From assembly GCA_037147175.1 (NCBI GenBank), contig JBAWVS010000057.1, positions 1-15,070 of the forward strand: a stretch of 15,070 nucleotides of DNA. Reading direction: 5' to 3'. The translations under genes and the position numbers were made by a program. The notes under the pieces were generated by a model, which did no database searches, was not told the origin of the DNA, and was given only the letters and a program-made list of their open reading frames with translations. The DNA is from a bacterium. Lineage in GTDB: Bacteria > Cyanobacteriota > Vampirovibrionia > Gastranaerophilales > UBA9971. Of this stretch, positions 13,058-15,070 are shown piece after piece (position 1 is the first letter of the stretch; each line of letters opens with the position of its first letter).

Positions 13058-13504
13058 ATGTCAGGGCTTAATTTTTTATCCGTTAAAAATATTAATATAG
13101 ACTTATTTAAATCTTTTAGCGTAACACCTGAAGAAGTACTGGCTAACGCACTTAAAGAAGCAGGTATATTAACGAATGAAACATCTATTAATGATATTGA
13201 GGCAGTTAAGCTATGCAATTCTTTTCTTGCCAAAAAAGGGAATTTAAAGCAATCTACCCAGCTTGGAAACTTGCTGGTTAAAAAGAAAATAATAACTTTG
13301 CAGCAATTAAAAGATGCTCTGTCAGAGCAACAGCAAAATCCTGCTTTAAAACTTGGAAATATTTTAGTTTCAATGGAAGCTTGCACAAAATTTGATATAG
13401 AAAAATGCATAAGGTCTCAAAATCAAATAAGAGAAGACTTAGAGGCTCTTGATTCTTATCAGGATAAAATTAGCAATATACGCAACAGATTAAGCAATCA
13501 TTAA
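13058..13504 (+). CDS. Small protein with GspE/MshE N-terminal-like repeat
   Basis: This 148-residue soluble protein has two helical repeats. LGNLLVKKKIITLQQLKDAL is followed by LGNILVSMEACTKFDIEKCI and RSQ. This LG-x-I/L-L pattern is that of the N-terminal domain of type II secretion and type IV pilus assembly ATPases (GspE/MshEN), which in MshE binds cyclic di-GMP. Here no ATPase domain follows. Residues 1-60 hold VTPEEVLANALKEAG, and the C-terminus is a short charged helix (DSYQDKISNIRNRL). The ribosome site is weak (GAAAGAA). It follows trpC by 30 bases and may share its transcript. A role in pilus, secretion or second-messenger control is possible but only inferred. Confidence 0.65.
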   Translation: MSGLNFLSVKNINIDLFKSFSVTPEEVLANALKEAGILTNETSINDIEAVKLCNSFLAKKGNLKQSTQLGNLLVKKKIITLQQLKDALSEQQQNPALKLGNILVSMEACTKFDIEKCIRSQNQIREDLEALDSYQDKISNIRNRLSNH

Positions 13505-13512
13505 TAAAAAAT

Positions 13513-13536
13513 AAAACTTTTAGGTCAAAAAGTTTT
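13513..13536 (+). terminator. Weak AT-rich terminator before hydG
   Basis: AAAACTTTT and AAAAGTTTT form a nine-base-pair stem with the six-base loop AGGTCA, extended into a run of five T. It lies eight bases after the preceding stop. The stem has one G-C pair, so termination may be leaky and hydG may partly be reached from upstream. Confidence 0.45.
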
Positions 13537-13598
13537 TACGGGTTTATACTGAAAATAGAGTTTTATTTTTAGTATAAATATGAGGTAGAAAATTTAAG

Positions 13599-14984
13599 AT
13601 GTCTAAACTTTCGGAACAAATTATCCCTGAAAATCAAATCAATGATTTAATGAATTTACAGCCAACGGAAAGCAAAATAGATCAAATTTTGAACAATGCT
13701 CTTGAGCTTAAAGGGCTTACCCTTGAAGAAACGGCTTATTTGCTTAACATAGATGACAATGAAGCCCTTGACAAACTCTTTAAAACAGCAAAAATTGTTA
13801 AAGAAAAAATTTACGGCAAGCGCATAGTTTTGTTTTCTCCTCTTTATATAAGCAATTATTGTACAAATAACTGCCTATATTGCGGATTTCGCTTTGATAA
13901 CAAGGAAATAAAAAGAAGAAAATTAAGCGTAGACGAAGTCATAAAAGAAGCTCAAGCCATTATAAATATGGGACACAAAAGAATTCTTCTTGTGGCAGGA
14001 GAAGACAAAAACACCGTTAACCTCGATTATATTGAGGAAATTATCCAAAAAATGTACGAATTAAAGATAATGAACGGCGAAGTCAGAAGAATCAATATAA
14101 ATATCGCTCCGCTTAGTGTCGAAGAATTTAAACGCTTAAAATCTTTTAATATAGGAACATTCCAGTCCTTTCAGGAAACATATCATGAAGAAACCTACAA
14201 CAAAATGCACCTGTCAGGTTTAAAAGCTAACTATGACTATCGTGTCGGAACGATGGACAGGGCTTTAGAAGCAGGGCTAAATGATGTCGGAGTGGGCGCT
14301 CTTTTCGGGTTAACAGATCATAGATTCGAAGTTCTTGCTTTGCTTGCTCATGCACAGCATTTGGAGAAAAAATACGGCACAGGTCCGCATACTATTTCCG
14401 TTCCGAGAATTGAACCTGCAAGCGGCTCAGATGTTTCTGAACACCCTCCTTTTGCCATTGACGACATAACTTTCAAGAAAATAATTTCAATATTAAGAAT
14501 CTCTGTTCCTTATACAGGACTTATTCTTACCACAAGAGAAAAAGCCGAATTCAGAAAAGAAGCTCTTAATTTGGGTGTTTCTCAAGTGAGTGCAGGTTCT
14601 AAAACAAATCCTGGAGGCTATTCCGAAGACAAATCTACAGCACAATTCACTGTTGGAGACCACAGAACCCTTGATGAAGTTATAAAAGAACTTGCTGAAA
14701 CAGGATTCTTGCCAAGTTTTTGCACAAGCTGCTACAGAGTAGGCAGAGTCGGCAAAGATTTTATGGATTTAGCAAAACCTGGTTTGATACAAAAATTTTG
14801 CCAGCCAAATGCTATGGTAACTTTCAGAGAATATCTTGAAGATTATGCAACTCCTGAAACAAAACAAGCAGGTTTAAATGCAATAAACAGCCATTTAGCA
14901 GAAATTAAAGATGAAAAAATTCTGGCAAAAGCCAAATCTTTAATCGCAAGAATTGAAAACGGCGAAAGAGATTTATACAGCTAA
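13599..14984 (+). CDS. hydG: [FeFe]-hydrogenase maturase HydG (radical SAM tyrosine lyase)
   Basis: The 461-residue protein cleaves tyrosine with S-adenosylmethionine and makes the Fe(CO)(CN) unit for the H-cluster of [FeFe] hydrogenase. The radical SAM cluster motif is CTNNCLYC (Cys88, 92, 95). The barrel carries HKRILLVAGED, NINIAPLS and TFQSFQETYHEETY. The C-terminal auxiliary-cluster motif CTSC (Cys375, 378) is followed after 22 residues by Cys401, the CX2CX22C signature that separates HydG from the tyrosine lyase ThiH. Length is normal. GAGGT (13582-13586) is a rather distant ribosome site. AT-rich TATACT (13545) and TATAAA (13573) are possible -10 elements. No hydE, hydF or hydA is in the window, so the cell's other hydrogenase genes lie elsewhere. 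It implies an anaerobic host. Confidence 0.97.
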   Translation: MSKLSEQIIPENQINDLMNLQPTESKIDQILNNALELKGLTLEETAYLLNIDDNEALDKLFKTAKIVKEKIYGKRIVLFSPLYISNYCTNNCLYCGFRFDNKEIKRRKLSVDEVIKEAQAIINMGHKRILLVAGEDKNTVNLDYIEEIIQKMYELKIMNGEVRRININIAPLSVEEFKRLKSFNIGTFQSFQETYHEETYNKMHLSGLKANYDYRVGTMDRALEAGLNDVGVGALFGLTDHRFEVLALLAHAQHLEKKYGTGPHTISVPRIEPASGSDVSEHPPFAIDDITFKKIISILRISVPYTGLILTTREKAEFRKEALNLGVSQVSAGSKTNPGGYSEDKSTAQFTVGDHRTLDEVIKELAETGFLPSFCTSCYRVGRVGKDFMDLAKPGLIQKFCQPNAMVTFREYLEDYATPETKQAGLNAINSHLAEIKDEKILAKAKSLIARIENGERDLYS

Positions 14985-15070
14985 TAATTCTGTTTGTCTT
15001 TTCAAACTTTTAAAGAGTATATCATGCCCCGATGTCCAGTCAGAATTTTTTTAAGTTACTATCCTATGCA

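Overview
The window is AT-rich bacterial DNA (about one-third GC by eye) with strong Shine-Dalgarno sites and the standard genetic code. It holds one end of a transposable, Mu-like prophage next to a short stretch of ordinary chromosome. The chromosomal genes include an [FeFe]-hydrogenase maturase (hydG), which points to an anaerobe. The mix of hydG, trpC, an HU protein and very AT-rich intergenic DNA would suit a gut Melainabacteria/Gastranaerophilales-type organism, but that is a guess from general resemblance and no taxonomic marker is present.

Layout. (1) 1-5295, plus strand, prophage late and accessory genes: a tail-fibre-like protein running off the left edge, a permuted NlpC/P60-type hydrolase, an M15 peptidase endolysin, then a run of small phage genes (a DUF6900-like protein, three unknowns, and two paralogous ~70-residue proteins). 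One of the two paralogues is split by an IS110-group insertion sequence (about 3734-4892). The empty site can be rebuilt in frame, and the element's long non-coding end folds like a bridge RNA. (2) 5346-5370: a shared bidirectional terminator where the two prophage transcription units converge. (3) 5398-9938, minus strand, early module: MuA-like transposase, MuB-like ATPase, a tyrosine recombinase with an extra N-terminal domain that overlaps the MuB-like gene, then a control region and a Mor-family activator. (4) 9939-10600: a gene-free end region with at least seven copies of AGCAAA, long palindromes and hairpins, probably transposase-binding sites and the prophage terminus. (5) 10602-10830, minus strand: terminator, tRNA-Ala(TGC) and tRNA-Ile(GAT). 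(6) 11362-14984, plus strand, host genes: HU, a small exported OB-fold-like protein, trpC, a small protein resembling the GspE/MshE N-terminal domain, and hydG.

How the parts work together. The MuA-like and MuB-like proteins would carry out replicative transposition using the AGCAAA-rich end. The Mor-like protein would switch on later genes. The two hydrolases would open the host wall at lysis. The arrangement is unusual for a Mu relative: early and late units face each other, a tyrosine recombinase with two altered catalytic histidines sits in the early operon, and no repressor gene is visible between the transposase and the terminus. The best candidates for something little described are this MuA-MuB-recombinase trio and the IS110 bridge RNA, whose loop matches nine bases beside its own insertion site.
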